Notes: generated by a model not told the origin, from the sequence alone. A stretch of 64,000 nt of DNA from Mercurialis annua (GCF_937616625.2 NC_065571.1:18971701-19035700), one strand, 5' to 3'. Shown: positions 20,383 through 34,300, numbered from the stretch's first letter. A program made the numbers and translations.

Positions 20383-22404
20383 TGTAATACCCCATACTTT
20401 AGTGACATAAGATTTTGGCATGTGATGTAAGTTCTGTTTGGTTATAATGTGATATGTGTAAGTTCCGACGTGTTTGTTGTATTCGATATTTCTTGGATTA
20501 AGAATATATGTTTATAATAAAAATGGTTAATGTCATAAAAATTCACCAACTTTACACATTTTCTCATTTTAATCACGCACTTTAAATTTTCTCATTTTCA
20601 TGCACGAATTACCACTTTTTCTCAAATTCATGCACAATGCTGAGGTGTCACGACTCTATTTGATTAATTCGCTGAGGTGCAGGTCATTTTACACCAATGA
20701 ATGAGTTCCACCTCAACAACGTGCATGAATTTGAGAAAAATTTGTAGTTCGTGCATGAAAATGAGAAAATTTAAACTACGTGATTAAAATGAGAAAACGT
20801 GTAAAGTTCGTAATTTTTTTTGACATTAACCCTAATAAATATTATATACAAGTTATAAAAAAAATTAGGTATTTAAAATTTTGGATTTGGTTCGGGAACT
20901 AATATCATATGTTTTAATTTAGAATAATCGAGTTTCAGGAGTTTCAGATATTTTTTAAAAACTGACATAATTCAGTAAAGTAGTGATATCTCCCAATTAA
21001 ACCATTAGGTCGAGAGCATTTCTAGAAATATTATTCTTAAGAAAATTATATAGGATTTGATTATGGAGATCGTCAATTGGAATTTTGGACACTTGCCGAA
21101 AGTCATGAACGATCGTCAGCATGTATTGTCTATAAATAAGAGACATTTCGAGATTTAATTCAAAATTTGAAATTTTTTTCTTTCTCTAAATGCTCTCACC
21201 TATTTCCACAAACCCTAACCTCTAAACCCAAAGCTATCAACACCTATAAACAAACATCACAAAACACTTAGATCATTGATCAAGTACTACATATTGGATT
21301 TAGATAAGTTTTCATCAAATCAAGCCATAAACTTTGGAACTTGATCTTTCTCTATTCTTGTGGTAAATTTTTTTGAAACTTGGAGGATTTGACCTAAACC
21401 ATTTTCATGATTTTTGGATGGTGAAATTGTGCGGGAATTATTTTGAGGTTCTGATTCAAAATTGATGGTTTCTACTTGCGTGTGATGATCCATGTCAAAT
21501 TTTGTGTTGACAAAATTATTTTATGGTTAAATATAATTAAGCATGATTTATTGATGGTTTTTCAGTTGGATTCTTGATTTGATCATGGATTTATGGATAT
21601 AAATGAATAAAATGATTAGATATTGATTTTGAAGGTTTGAGTGGTTGCATGGAAGAACGAAATTGATCTTGAAAATTTTAAGATGGGTATGATTAGTTTT
21701 ATGAATTTAGTTTTTGGTATGATTTTTATTGAATTTGGATGTGTTTGGTGAAACTGAAGTTTGTGAGTTAAATGTACGTTTAATAGAATTTGAGGGCCCT
21801 TTGGTAAATTAACCAAAAATATGTATGTTTTATGAATTTGAAAAGAAAATTAAAGAAAAGAATGAAATTATCAAATGTGAGAAACAAGGGACTTTTTGGT
21901 ATTTTTACCATAATTGTCAAACCAGAACGTGACTGGTCGGTTCGACTAGAAAACCCGCAAACCGGTCAGGTTACCGATTTGGGCTGCACCAATTACCCTT
22001 TAATCCAGAACCCGTTGATTTTTAATGAAACGGCTGGGTAACCGGTTATTAAAAGAATCAAATCGGTAAACCGATTTGATCGGTAAACCGATTCGATCAG
22101 TTATAAGACTATCCTTATTAAAAAAGAAAGCAAGTGTTGTTGATGGGAATTAAACCTGCGTGTGTTAGGAATGCTACAACATATAGATATAATCATTAAA
22201 TGTTTGTTGTATTGTTGTAAAATTCATCATATATAGTACTAAACATATTTTATAACTAAAAAATGCTAATTCTAAAATGTATATTTTCTAATTTGTAATT
22301 AAATTACTAAATTAAATAGAGATATTTATTGTTCTACAAAAAATTTAGACTGCACTTTTTGTTTAAATATACATGTTTTTTTTTTCTTTTTTTGATTAGT
22401 TTAA
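20383..22404 (+). mobile_element. Gypsy LTR fragment B, lacking its 3' end
   Basis: Starts TGTAATACCCC directly after a polypurine tract. It has the LTR-type layout of the group (transcribed leader with an ccaaaccctaacctctaaaccc stretch near 21200, and short cggtaaaccgatt repeats near 22055-22100). It never reaches the GGGTCGTGACA end. It is cut at or before the Tat LTR at 22405. It contains a MITE at 20526-20831. The right limit is approximate. Confidence 0.55.
20526..20831. mobile_element. MITE with about 125-bp terminal inverted repeats
   Basis: Left end GGTTAATGTCAT and right end GACATTAACC start inverted repeats that cover most of the element (for example CACGCACTTTAAATTTTCTC against gagaaaatttaaactacgtg). 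Flanks taataaaaat and taataaat suggest an imperfect 8-9 bp target duplication, as for Mutator-type elements. There is no coding capacity. Confidence 0.75.
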
Positions 22405-22871
22405 TGATGACTTGAGGATTCGACAGGGTAATCTCAGGCCGATTCTATTCTCAGGTACACCTGAAAATCTAAAACACGATGGCTAAATGGATGTCGGAAG
22501 GGGATTCCGAAAAACCACTCCGACGATCTAGTTAGTTAGTGTAAGAAAGAAAAGAGAAGTGAAGATAGTGTAAGAGTTGAGAGAAAAAAAATATTGACCC
22601 GTTTGTTTGTTTTTAGGTCTTTTATAGTGGTATGTTAGTTACTAGTTTTGTGAGGTTTATGTGTCTCTAGGTTGGTGAGAGTCCGAGCCGACAGGGCCTG
22701 CTCGGATCCCATGAGATATGCCTTGCTTGGTTCTCTTGTGATATGGTCTGCTCATTCTCTTGCGATATGGTCTGTTCGTTTTACCTTTGGGCGTGGTCTG
22801 CTCTTTTCGGGCCTGGACTTTGGTGGGCCTTTGGCCTCTTTTAAGAATGTTCCATCTATTTTATTATCACA
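22405..22871 (-). mobile_element. 3' LTR of an old minus-strand Tat element
   Basis: Read on the minus strand it begins TGTGATAATAAAATAG at 22871, right after a run of 18 G, and ends near GTCATCA at 22405. A ctataaaag TATA box lies in the middle. Length (467 bp), the G tract and the neighbouring antisense gene match the organisation of the younger Tat element. Confidence 0.6.
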
Positions 22872-23372
22872 AGCCCCCCCCCCCCCCCCCCAGTGTGACA
22901 AATATTTATGTCTGGGTTCAGTAGTGTGTAATCGGTTTGGTTATGGTCGGTGTTGAGTGTTTATCTTGAGATCTTCTAATTGTTTCCATTTGTGTGTTGT
23001 GTACGCTTTGTGACACGTGTCATGTATTTTATGTCGAAAATTGACATCTGTTCTTACACTGAAACATTAATTAATGCGTCGTTTGGGTTGCCCCTCCTCG
23101 GTCCTTCTATATGTTTTAAGTTTTTTTATTTTTCACTCTTTCCTCTTTCTCTTTCTTTAGCCTTTTTGTTCTTCTTTGTTCTTTTGGTTTGAGCTTTCGA
23201 GTTTGAAGGTTGAAGATCATCAATAAGTTCCTCGTTCTTTGCATCATTGGCCTATTTGTTTTATGTGTGTTAGTTTTGTTTGTTTTTCCTTTTTATTATT
23301 TTGATATATATTTAGGGTTAGATACATTTTTCTTAGTGTTTCCCACCATTTTTTGATTTTTACACTCTAATA
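22872..23372 (+). other. Leader region of the older antisense-type gene
   Basis: 500 bp between the Tat LTR and the first ATG of the antisense-type gene. It begins with an 18-base C run (22874-22891), which is the element's polypurine tract on the minus strand. T-rich, with no reading frame I trust. Confidence 0.45.
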
Positions 23373-24504
23373 ATGTCGGTTGAGGAAGATTTTAAAAAGC
23401 CTAATTACTCAAAAAAAACCCACCTTACAACATTTTTTCGTTTATACCCTGACCTAGGAAAAAGTTCATTTGTACCATTTTTTTTATTTTTCATTTTCGT
23501 TTTTACCCTAAAAAGCTAATTAGACCTCTTTTCATTTGAAAAAAATATTCAAAATGATCCTTTATATTTATCTTATATTCTAATTAAATATTAATATTAT
23601 TAATCATTTATAATATTTTCATCCATTAATTAATTTAATTGTCAAAAATTTAAATTTTAGGGTAAAGATGAAAACGAAAAATAAAAAAAAGGTACAAATG
23701 AACTTTTTTCTAGGTGAGGGTATAAACGAAAAAATGTTACAAGGTGGGGTTATTTTTAAGTAATTAGGCCATTTTAAAAATCTAATTGAGCAGATAGATA
23801 TGAATGATGATGAGGATACCTCGGACTCTGATAGTCCTTCTGAGAATAATGAGGTTGGTATAAAGAATAAGGTTGATGATTTTGATGCGGTGGAAGACAT
23901 AGGATGCTCGGAAGTGGCAAACTTCTTATGCTCGGCCTAGGCGAGTTAGGGTTAGGAAGTCAGAGATTTCCGATCAGCGCAAGGCAAAAATGGAAACTAC
24001 TTTTGCCGAGTTGAATCAGTCATATTTGAACTGCCTAGGTAAACAAATAAAACTTCTGAAGGAGTATAAGTTAGAGATGTCTCCTCTGGGTGTAACTATA
24101 AATGCTCTTGTCGATCTTCACTATGTGGTTCTTTGTATAGAACATATTCATTTGGGTGTTAGGATTTAAGTATAAGTTTATTGAGTGGTTTTCCTTGAGT
24201 TCTATTGGATGCCTCTCAGTCAATTTCATCCCAATGGGATTAGACATTTTTCTCTCTTCAAGCCTTATGCCTAAAAAATAAAATCCCTTTCTCGGTGCCG
24301 TTATGGACTAGTGTTTACAGGATGACTTTTAATGGTGCTGATGGCTTTGCTTCTTTTAAAATTCTGAAGTCGGAATCTAGGAAAGTTGTTGCAAAGGTAA
24401 CCGCCTCTCTAAAGAGGTTTAAGGAGGAGTGGTTCCGAGTACAACATCCGAGTGATTTTGCCAAGCTCCCGAAATATTGGTCGTGTATTGCGCCCAAGGA
24501 CAAC
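23373..24504 (+). pseudogene. Older antisense-type Tat gene, piece 1
   Basis: It opens with an ATG at 23373 and an acidic stretch (DMNDDEDTSDSDSPSENNE) that is cut in two by a MITE at 23399-23770. Further on, frames shift several times, but family features remain. These are an FHPNGIRHFSLF-like phrase near 24225, matching the HPNAIKTLCCF block of the gene at 12256-14322, and FKEEWFRVQHPSDFAKLPKYW near 24420, matching its RSFFVV...FPTEW block. Piece 1 stops at 24504 where gypsy D is inserted, and continues in frame at 34623. Relative to its own Tat element (minus strand) it is antisense. Confidence 0.65.
23399..23770. mobile_element. MITE with 10-bp target duplication
   Basis: Terminal inverted repeats begin gcctaattact and end agtaattaggc; long inner parts also pair (cgtttataccctgacctagg against ctaggtgagggtataaacg). 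It is flanked on both sides by ATTTTAAAAA (23389-23398, 23771-23780). The 10-bp duplication suggests a Mutator-type origin. Removing the element plus one flank puts the antisense-type gene back in frame. Confidence 0.8.
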
Positions 24505-27500
24505 TGTAATAACATAATTTTTTAAGGTATTACGTATAGTGCCACGAAGCATAACCGTGAAAATTAAGATCAAGAATATCGAATTAATATGGAATAATAA
24601 GGTTTAGACCAAAGCGGGATGTGAATAATATGGAATAATAAGGTTTAGACCATATCGAATTAATATGGCGTAAAATAATAATTTAAGCAAGAAATTATTA
24701 TGCGATAAATTGAATTTAAAAGGAATTAAAAAGAAAAGAAATAAAATAAAATAATTGAATTGGAAAGCCAAACTAATATTTTCACGCCAAGGTCTGTGAA
24801 TTATTATTATTAAATTATCGTCAATGTTTCGTAAATATATGAAATCGTTGTAAAAGTAAGCTTGGCGATTAATTAAGAATACATGTTAAAGTACAATTTA
24901 GCCCATTTGAGCTAAAATGGAATTTTAGCCAATAATGATTTGAAGTAAAGATAAAATATAAACCCCAGCAAATAAATTTCACGTCAACGTTCGTGAAATA
25001 TAATTAAGAATTGATCGGAAAAGGTTTTTATGAAATCGGTTTGGGAATTAAGCACGTCAGTTAATCGATTGAGTTAAAATGCATTATAACCGAACTAAAG
25101 TGGACACGTAGCCACTTGATGATGTCATAATCCACTAATTAAAGGGGACACAAACTAAATAATACCTCTCTTTTTCTTATCACCATAGCTGAACCCCTCT
25201 TCTCCACTCCATCTCCATGAATTCTTCACCTAACTTCAAGATTCTTGATGAAAAATCAATCCTAGACCAAAGGTAATCAAGATAAGGTCTCTATTTTATG
25301 GTTTTCATGGTTCAATTTGGTGAATTAAAGATAAAAAATTCTAGGGTTCATAAGTCTAATTTGGGGTTTTTATTGATTGCTGGTTGTGAGATGCAATTGA
25401 GCTTTAATGGAAGATTTTGGTGGTGAAAGGTGATGATCGGGCTTCGGCTTTGATCAACAACCAAGCTGAGATGAATTTCTAAAATTTTAGGCTATGGGTG
25501 TTAGGCGTTTGCTTGGAGTTGTGAATGTTTGATTAGTTTTTGGTTTAGGTCATGGAATTGAGTTGAATAAATAAGTTATGGAATTGTTTTGTTATGCTTA
25601 AATGATTGATGAATTTTGACATGAATATGAGGTTAGGGTTCGGCCAATATGTTAGGAGAATGATATGAGATGAATTAATGGTGTTAGGCATGGGTTTTAA
25701 GAGGTTATAGCTGAATAAACGTTGTTTTGATTGATGGAAACTTGATTAACAAATGGTGATGGTATTCGGCCTAGACATGATATGCATGTTCAAGTAAGTT
25801 TGGAAGTGCTTTGATCTTGTTTTATGAATATCTATGAATGCATATGGTATTGATGTTTAAGTTGGCTGTGTTTGTGTAAAGATAAAAGCATGTTATCGAT
25901 AGGTTTTAAGTCTCGACGAGTAATAAGTCACGATACGAATCGACACAAACTAGTTTGACGTTTTACAGAAAATTGATCTGCAAAATAGACGTATTGTGAG
26001 AGAAATATCTTGAGTTATATAACTCCAAATTAAGTTATGTTAGTTGGTACAGAAACTTAAGGATGTTATCTATGATTTTCTAAGTTTAGGTTTGGTCTAA
26101 TTCGGCCTCTAACATTTTCATATGAACTAGAACATTTTACTAGGCAAACTGTCTTGCAGTTTAGAACAGCCCAAGGTATCAACTTCCGAGCTAGTTTTCG
26201 ATACCTTCGGGTGCTAATCTCAGTTCGAGACCTGAATGAAAGTTGTAGATGACATCCTGAAGTTTAAGAATGTCAGGGTTTTTAGAGGTCCGACTATTAG
26301 AGATAAGCGTTTTTGATAGCCGAAGTAGGTTAGAAAAACAACCTTTAAACAAAAAGTTGTAATTATAATTGTTACTAATTCGCGATGTTATCGTAATTAT
26401 ATAGACCAGACAAGGTGACTACTGATGAGGCTCGAGGTTTATGGATCGAGATTAACGCTTTACTTGTTTAAAGTATATGGATATCAAGTGGTGAGTACAC
26501 TTTAAATTACTCGTCGATATTCATAAAGCTAGATATTTTAATACAATGTGCTATATGAATATAAATATATTTGAATCATATATGAATTATATGTTTGAAA
26601 AGTAATAAGTATTGTATGTTCGGAAAAAATGATTTATCGCATTATGTTATTTTGATAATAACATAATTAAATGAAAAAGAATGTAAATGCCTAAATTACC
26701 AGGGAAGGGTAAGGCAATATAAAATGTATTCGAATATCGAATGGTATACGAGATTTAACATCAAATATTATACGAGCATTGAACAATATAAGAATAAGGA
26801 AACATAGTTCATTCCGATATGTACTACCAACCATAATAAATATCCATACGTGCATGTGATATAAATGTATGTCTTAGATTCTATTATGCGTGTCATGGTT
26901 CATAAAGGATCAAGAAAACAAAAAACTAAAGAATAGAACGATTGGCATACCAGATAAGAAAATTGTACTACGGTACATTAATAATAAAGGTTCGAGATAC
27001 AAGATTAAACTCGGTAGAACTATCCCGTGACCTATATCTCACTCATTCTTGATAATAGTTCTCTTGACTCATATGATAAGAAAACCAAACATAATATATC
27101 GAGAATTAATACGAGACAAGAACGATAACTACGCAATGAAACAAATTTTCCTATTAGACCACAATAGGAACAACGCGATCATCTATTGGATTCAGAGGAC
27201 ATGCACTACCATAATTCAAAGACAGACACGAAGTTGAACTTGGTGGAAACAGTGTCTAAGGAGTTAAATTAAGTGGAACTATCCTGGGACTCACATCGAC
27301 TAGTACGGACGTAATAAATGGTACGAGTTGAACTCGATGGAATTATCCTGGGACTGTACCATCTGATTGTTGTTAAACTCGGTGGAACCATCCCGAGATC
27401 AAACCATAAGGAATAAGTTATAAGCGACTTGTCAGAAGTGTAGCTCGATATGGATGTATTAGGACAATACGATCCAAATTTTTAAACATCCGTCGAAAAC

Positions 27501-28111
27501 CATAGAAACAAAAAGAGAAAAGAACGAAATCAAACAATAATTGAAAATAAAAGATGTAAAATACGATATGACATCAATATATGGTCTATGAAATGTATAT
27601 ACTACGAAATGTATATAAGATTATTGAAATGTATATGAATTGAGTAAAGAGTATATAAAGTAAGATTTAAGAAAAGCAATGTTTTCTACATAAAGCGGTT
27701 TTCAAACATTTTCACCCTTTATGTATTATTACTTGTAATTTGGTGAACTCGCTCAGCTTTATACTGACCCCATTGTTCTTCCAATTTTACAGGAAGCGCA
27801 AGTAATGATTTGATGAGTCAAGCTTCCGAAGTTTTAATTCTCGGAAGTCAGTTGTATGAGGTATGAAAGAAGATTTTCATTCCAGCGGTCCGCAATAGTC
27901 TATAGGTTGTTGACTAGATATTTATATAATGCGTTTTTAACTCCGATATTTATTAAAACTGGGTTCATATGTATTTTGATATTGTTTCATATGTGAAATA
28001 CGCTTATAAAGAAAAGACAAATTTATAATTGTTTTTAGGCTTGCTACAGGTTTCGGAGCTACCATTCCCATTCCCTAGCGCCGGTCTCGGCTCATAAATT
28101 GGGTCGTGACA
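24505..28111 (+). mobile_element. 5' LTR of gypsy element D (3.6 kb)
   Basis: Starts TGTAATAACATAATTTTTT and ends GGGTCGTGACA, followed by the primer site. The 3' copy is 31350-34622. The copies differ clearly and by several indels (the 3' copy lacks about 250 bp near 25690-25930), so the insertion is not recent. Target duplication ACAAC lies at 24500-24504. Confidence 0.85.
26994..27406 (+). repeat. LTR hairpin array, element D 5' LTR
   Basis: At least four core copies (consensus TTAAACTCGGTGGAACTATC) with inverted flanks different from those in element A. Examples are GAGATA with TATCTC, AGACAC with GTGTCT (near 27223-27255), and ATGGTAC-AGT with ACT-GTACCAT (near 27317-27362). Confidence 0.75.
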
Positions 28112-31100
28112 AAGTTGGTATCAGAGCAATGGTTTTGCGTTCCTAGGCCATTGTTCTTTTGTGATTGGGGTATAAGAAACAATCAATCAGTACCTAGGAA
28201 CTACTGCGAATTATAGGGATTTCCAGTCATGTCTTTTAAATGGTATCATCATTTTCAACGATTTTTCAAACGTTTTGCAAAAACATCCTCTCCTATGTGT
28301 GCCATTAGGATTGAGTTAGATGTGTGCATTAGCAAAATCTGTGATGTGTGTCTACTCGAGTAAGCAATACGCTTTTGAGTACTTATAGTCTGCGAAGATT
28401 TGTATACTCTCGATACTCATATTATATAAGAACATCATTAAGAATTACAATGAGTTTGAATTGATTGAATTCTACATGATTGATGAGACACTTATCGTTT
28501 TGTAGCATGATCACTTAGGAGAGTGATATGCTAACATGTATGTAAGCCTGTGATAACTTATGTGATAAGTAAAATGTATATTGTGATTGATTGATATACA
28601 TAGAATGTGTGCTTTACGATTAAATGCTGTTAAATTCTACTAAGTCTATGATGAGCAGAATGTTCACAAGACTTAAGATACGTGATGTAGCCGAGGAAAA
28701 TCTAGGAAACACAGATTTTCTTTGGATTCGGTTAACATAGATGTTAATAGCCACGTCAGTAATACACGTAGAATAAGTACGACGCGAGTACATGAAGTTG
28801 TATTGCTAAGTCTACGATGACTGGAATACTCACGAGACTTAAAGAACAAACTTAGCCATAGAAGGAATAAAGGAATGAGATAATTCCTAAGGTTCAGCAC
28901 ACGCGTATGGCGATTAATTACGATGGTTTGTATGTGCTATACTTTAAGGAATTCATCGGGATTCCTTCATATGTAATATGGCGTAACAAAGAGCTATTCG
29001 AGCACGTGCGGTGCACAGCAATCAAGCATAAATAAGTAAACGAGGTCTTGGAAGAGGCCAGAGATAGTAAAGTTGAATGTGATCCCAGTCCCTTCGGCAA
29101 GTAAAGGCCACGGACGAGGCAGAGATCAAGAGGAACCTGGAATAGACAAGGTTGGGAATGTATAGGCGCTAGAAGTGTCGCAACAACATAACGTCGATGT
29201 AAATCAGTTGGCCGCATAAGTAACTGATATGCAACACTGTATGCTAATGATAGTACAATTGATACAAGGACATTATCAACGTAAAAAGAGAAACACAAAT
29301 AGAGATTTGATATTGGCATACATGAAGTGGTATCCAAAGGAGATTGATGGATCGAACGGCGCACTAATTTTCTAGAAAAAGCGGAGCAAAATACTTGTAG
29401 ACTTCAAGCGAACGAAAGACAAATGGTAAAATTAATTGAGGTATCAATGAAATGTCCAACCAAAGATTGGTTTCGGCAAGTAATTGGACCGATAGTGGGT
29501 CAATTAGCACGGACAGAGTTTGTGACCCTATTTAAAGAATTCTTTCTACTGCTTGCATCGATTAAGGATAATAAAAAAGCTAATGTTGTTAACTCGAGGA
29601 GAATAAATCAGTTCGAGAATATGCTATCGAGTTAAATTGACTAATTTGATTCGCCCCACACTTGATGACAGACGAAGTCCGAGTCTATACAAGAATTGTA
29701 AAAGGATTAGAACCAAAGTTTGTGGGAATATTGATCCAGGCTGATAAAGAATTTGTTCGCGCTCGTCGACAGTGATAGACAAATGAATAGTGCACTAGTC
29801 CATTTTGACAAAGGTTAGATAAGAAGTGAACGTACAAAGTATGAATGCTACACGTTTGGACAAACGAGTAAAGATCCCCAAAGGTGATATAGCCGAACCT
29901 ATAACAAAGGTAGACAAGGGAAGGCAGCCAAGAAGGCTAGAACCCTTAGATGCAGTCAGAATAAGGAAGTTCCAACCTTGCAAATCCAATGTGCCTGCAA
30001 TGCGATAGAAGGCACTTTGATAACTGTCAAGCTACTAAAGATGTATGCTTTCGATGTGGACATCAAGGTCATTATGTGAAGGAATTCCCACATTCCGTGT
30101 AGTAGAATACCACAGATGTTACGAACCAACCGTCTCCGTAAAGACATAAGTCATTGCGATGGTTTTTGGTTAAATATAACCAGATGAACCATATAGTGAA
30201 AGTGAACATTGTGAAGTCTGACATGAAATGCTCAATAGTGATCAAACCTTTTGAGCTAGTCTAATGCAGACAAGAACGTTCAGGGCACACTCTTAGAACA
30301 ACGTCTGAACGAGAAGAGTAGAATTACGTCTTTTCATATGTGAAAGATGTATATAGTTTGTGATCGATCAAATGATAAACAATAAGAATGAGTAGCAATA
30401 CAGAGTCTGATGTCGAAAGAAACTTACGTAAATCTCGTTTTATGAAAAGAAAAGTATTTGATCGAAATGAGGTGTTTTGAAAAGACATAAATGTGCCCGA
30501 ACACAAAATATAAAGACATCGCATTGACACGGATAAAAATGCATCACTATATCCACATTATATTCATTAGTAGGACATGCATCATATACATTGCGTATGT
30601 CTGGAAAGAAAAAGAGAAATGCCATTGCAACTCTTGTGATGAGAGAAGTCATCACACTGGTGAACAATTATGACATAATTTGAGATATGAAAAGCAATAT
30701 GATTTTAAATAGAGGAATTTTTAAATATAAGTAAGCTTAGACAGCGACTCTATACAGAGAGGCATAGAACAAGAGTGATCACCTTGTTAGGCCTATATAA
30801 GAGCATAAGTATATAGAACGACAAAAAGTGTAATGCCCAATGAAACGTATCAAGACTTGAATTGTGAAATCGATAAAGAAGTCTTGTATATTGAATACAA
30901 TGAAAACGACACTACTTTACATGTTTGTACAGTACTAGCGACCACGTTTAAGCTAAAAGCACGCGTACATCTAAAATAAGGAAGTCGAACATAGAAGCTA
31001 ATTACGTCATGGGATATGAAACCTACGTATAAACAAACGTTATTCGAGAAGATTGAAGAAAACAAATTAATTCATGATGATTATGAACCAAGCATCAAGA

Positions 31101-31349
31101 AGATTGCTAGTTAAAAATTGCCTACATCAGAAGTTACTCGATAAGTATATCGAGGTACTTCCACCTAAGCATGGTGTCAGATGAAAAGCCGTATGAATAT
31201 AACTATGAAACAAACAGTTAGTGAATGATTAATCATAGTATCACAGCAAAAGCGTGAAGGAAAAAATTGATAAGGAAAGGTAGAAGGACTAGTTAAGTGG
31301 TCATTAGAAGATTATGAAAATTCGGGGACGAATTTTTATAAGGAGGGAA
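28112..31349 (+). pseudogene. Gypsy D internal region: gag remnant, no pol
   Basis: Only 3.2 kb lies between the LTRs. A gag-like stretch at 29423-29635 (phrases DWFRQVIG and FVTLFKEFFLLLASIKDNK) is followed by a zinc knuckle at about 30035-30080 (CFRCGHQGHYVKEF), in which the last Cys has become Phe. I find no protease, RT, RNase H or integrase, so the element had lost pol or depended on other copies. It ends with a purine-rich tract, aaggagggaat. Confidence 0.65.
28116..28127 (+). promoter_or_regulatory. Primer binding site of element D
   Basis: TGGTATCAGAGC, complementary to the 3' end of initiator Met tRNA, four bases after the LTR end. Fully conserved, unlike that of element A. Confidence 0.85.
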
Positions 31350-34300
31350 TAATATAATAATTTTTTAAGGTATTACATATAGTACCACGAGGCATAACCG
31401 TGAAGATTAAGATCATGAATATCAAATTAAGATAGAATAATAAGGATTTAGACCAAAGCGGGTATATCGAAGTTATCGTATTACTAATTTAAGTAAAATA
31501 AAACAAAAGAATCGGAATGCCGAGCTAATAATTTTCACGCCAAGGTCCGTAAAATATTATTATTAAATGATCGTCAAAATTTCGTAAATAAACGAAATCA
31601 TTTTAAAATTAAGCCTGACAATTAATTAAGGATATAGGTTAAAGTACAATTTTGCCCTTTGAGCTAAAATGGAATTTTAGCCAATAATGATTTGAAGTAA
31701 AGATAAAACATAAATCCCGAGCTAATAAATTTCACGTCAATGTTCGTGAAATATAATAAAGAATTGATCAGAAAAGGTTTTCCGAAATTGTTTTGAGAAT
31801 TAAGCACGTCGGTTAATCGATGAGTTGATGTGCATTTTAACCGAATTAAAGTGGATAATTATCCACTTGATGATGTCATAATCCACTAATTAAAGGGTTT
31901 TTCATCTCCTTCATTTATTAAGACACCAAAACTAAACAAACCCTCTCCTTTTCTTATCACCATAGCAGAACCACTCTTATCCACTCCTTCTCCATGAATT
32001 CTTCACCTAACTTCAAAATTTTAAATGAAAAACAATCCTAGACAAAAAGTAAGCAAGATAAGATCTTTATTTGATGGTTTTCATGGTTCAATTTTATAGG
32101 GTTCATAAGTCTAATTTGAGATTTTTGTTGATTGCTTGTTGTGAGGTACAATTGAGCTTTAATGGAAGGTTTTGGTGTTGAAAGATGATGATAGGGCTTT
32201 GGCTTTGATCAACAACCAAGGTGAGATGAATTTCTAAAATTTTGAGCTATGGGTGTTCGGCATTTGCTTGGAACAGTGAATGTTTGATTAGTTGTTGGTT
32301 TAGGTCATGCAATTGAGTTGTATAAATGAGTTATGTCTAAATGATTGATGAATGTTGACATGAATATGAGGTTAGGGTTCGTCCAATGTGTTAGGAGAAT
32401 GTTATGAGATGAATTGATGGTTTTAGGCATATGGGTTTTAAGAGGTTATAGCTGAGTAAAAGTTGTTTCGAGTTATATCTTGTGCTGTATAACTCGAAAT
32501 TAAGTTTTCTTTGTTGGTACAGAAACATATGGATGTTATCTATGATTTTCTATGTTTAAGTTTTGGCTAATTTTGCCTTTGACATGTTCATATGAACCAG
32601 AACATTATACTGCGCAAACTGCCCTACAGTTTAGAATAGCCCAAGGTATCCACTTCCAGGCTCGTTTCCGACATCTTCGGGTGTTAATTTAGTCCGAGAC
32701 CTAAACAAAAGTTGTATATGACTTTGTGAATTTTTAGAATATCAAGTTTGTTTAGAGGTTAGACTATTTTTAAATATCAAGTTTGTTCAGAGGTCAGACT
32801 ATTTTAGATAAGCGTTTTTGACAGCCGAAGTAGGCTAGAAAAATATCTTTTAAACAAAAAGTCGTAATTAGAATTGTTACTAATTCGCGATATTATCGTA
32901 ATTGTATAGACCCGACGAGATGATTACCGAAGAGGCTCAGAGTTTATGGATCGATATTAACGCTTTGCTTGTTTAAAGTATATGGATAGCAAGTGGTGAG
33001 TACACTTTAAATTACTCGTCGATATTCATAAAGCTACATATTTTAATGCGATGTGCTATATGAATATAAATATATTTGAATCATATATGAATTATATGTT
33101 TGAAAAGTAATAACTATTGTATGTTCGGAAAAAATGATTTATCGTATTATGTTATTTTGATAATAATATAATTGAATGAAAAAGAACGTAAATGACTAAA
33201 TTACCGGGGAAGGGTAAGGCAAATCAAAATGTAAACGAATATCAAACGGATATGAGATTTAACATCGAATAATATACGAGCATCGAACGATATAAGAATA
33301 AGGAAACATAGTACATTCCGATATGTACTATCGACCATAATAAATGCCCATATGTGTGTATGATATAAATGTATGTCTTAGATTGTATCTGGCATGTAAT
33401 GGTCCATAAAGGATCAAGAAAACAAAAAAATAAAGAATAGAATAATTGACATACGAGATAAGAAAATTGTACTACGGTACATTAATAATAAAGATCCGAG
33501 ATACGACGTTAAACTCGGTAGAACTATTCTAGGACCTATATCTCACTCATTCTCGATAAAAGTCCTCGGGACTAATATGATAAGAAAACCAAACATTATA
33601 TATCGATAATTAATACGAGAAAAGAATGATAAAGAATGATAATTACGCAATGAAACAAATTTTCCTATTAGACGACAATAGGAACAATGCGATCATCGAT
33701 TGGATTCAGAGGACATGCAGTATAAAAATTTGAAGACAGACACGAGGTTGAACTCGGTAGAATTATCTCGGGACCTGTTTCTAAGGAGTTAAACTAGGTG
33801 GAACTATTTTGGGACTCACATCGACTAGTACGAACGTAAGAAATGGTATGAGTTTAACTCGGTTGAATTGTCCCGGGACTGTACCATATGGTTGTGGTTA
33901 AACTTGGTGGAACCATCTCTGGACCAAACCATAAGGAATAAGTTATAAGCGACTTGTCAGAAGTGCAGCTCGATATGGATGTATTAGGACAATACGATCC
34001 AAATTTCAAAATGTCCGTCAAAAACCATAGAAACGAAACGAGAAAATAACAAAATAAAACCATAACTGAAAACAAAATATGTAAAATACGATATGACATT
34101 AATATATGGTTTATGAAATGTATATACTATAAAATGTATATACGATTATCGAAATGTATATAAATTGAGTAAAGAGTACATAAAGTAAGATTTAATAAAA
34201 ACAATATTTTCTACATAAAGCGGTTCAAACAGTTTCACCCTTTATGTAGTATTGCTTGTAATTTGGTGCACTCACCCAGTTATATACTGACCCGATGCTC

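Noticed and set aside
22874..22891. Run of 18 C
   Set aside because: Explained as the minus-strand polypurine tract beside the Tat 3' LTR, not a separate signal; its length may also be affected by sequencing error.
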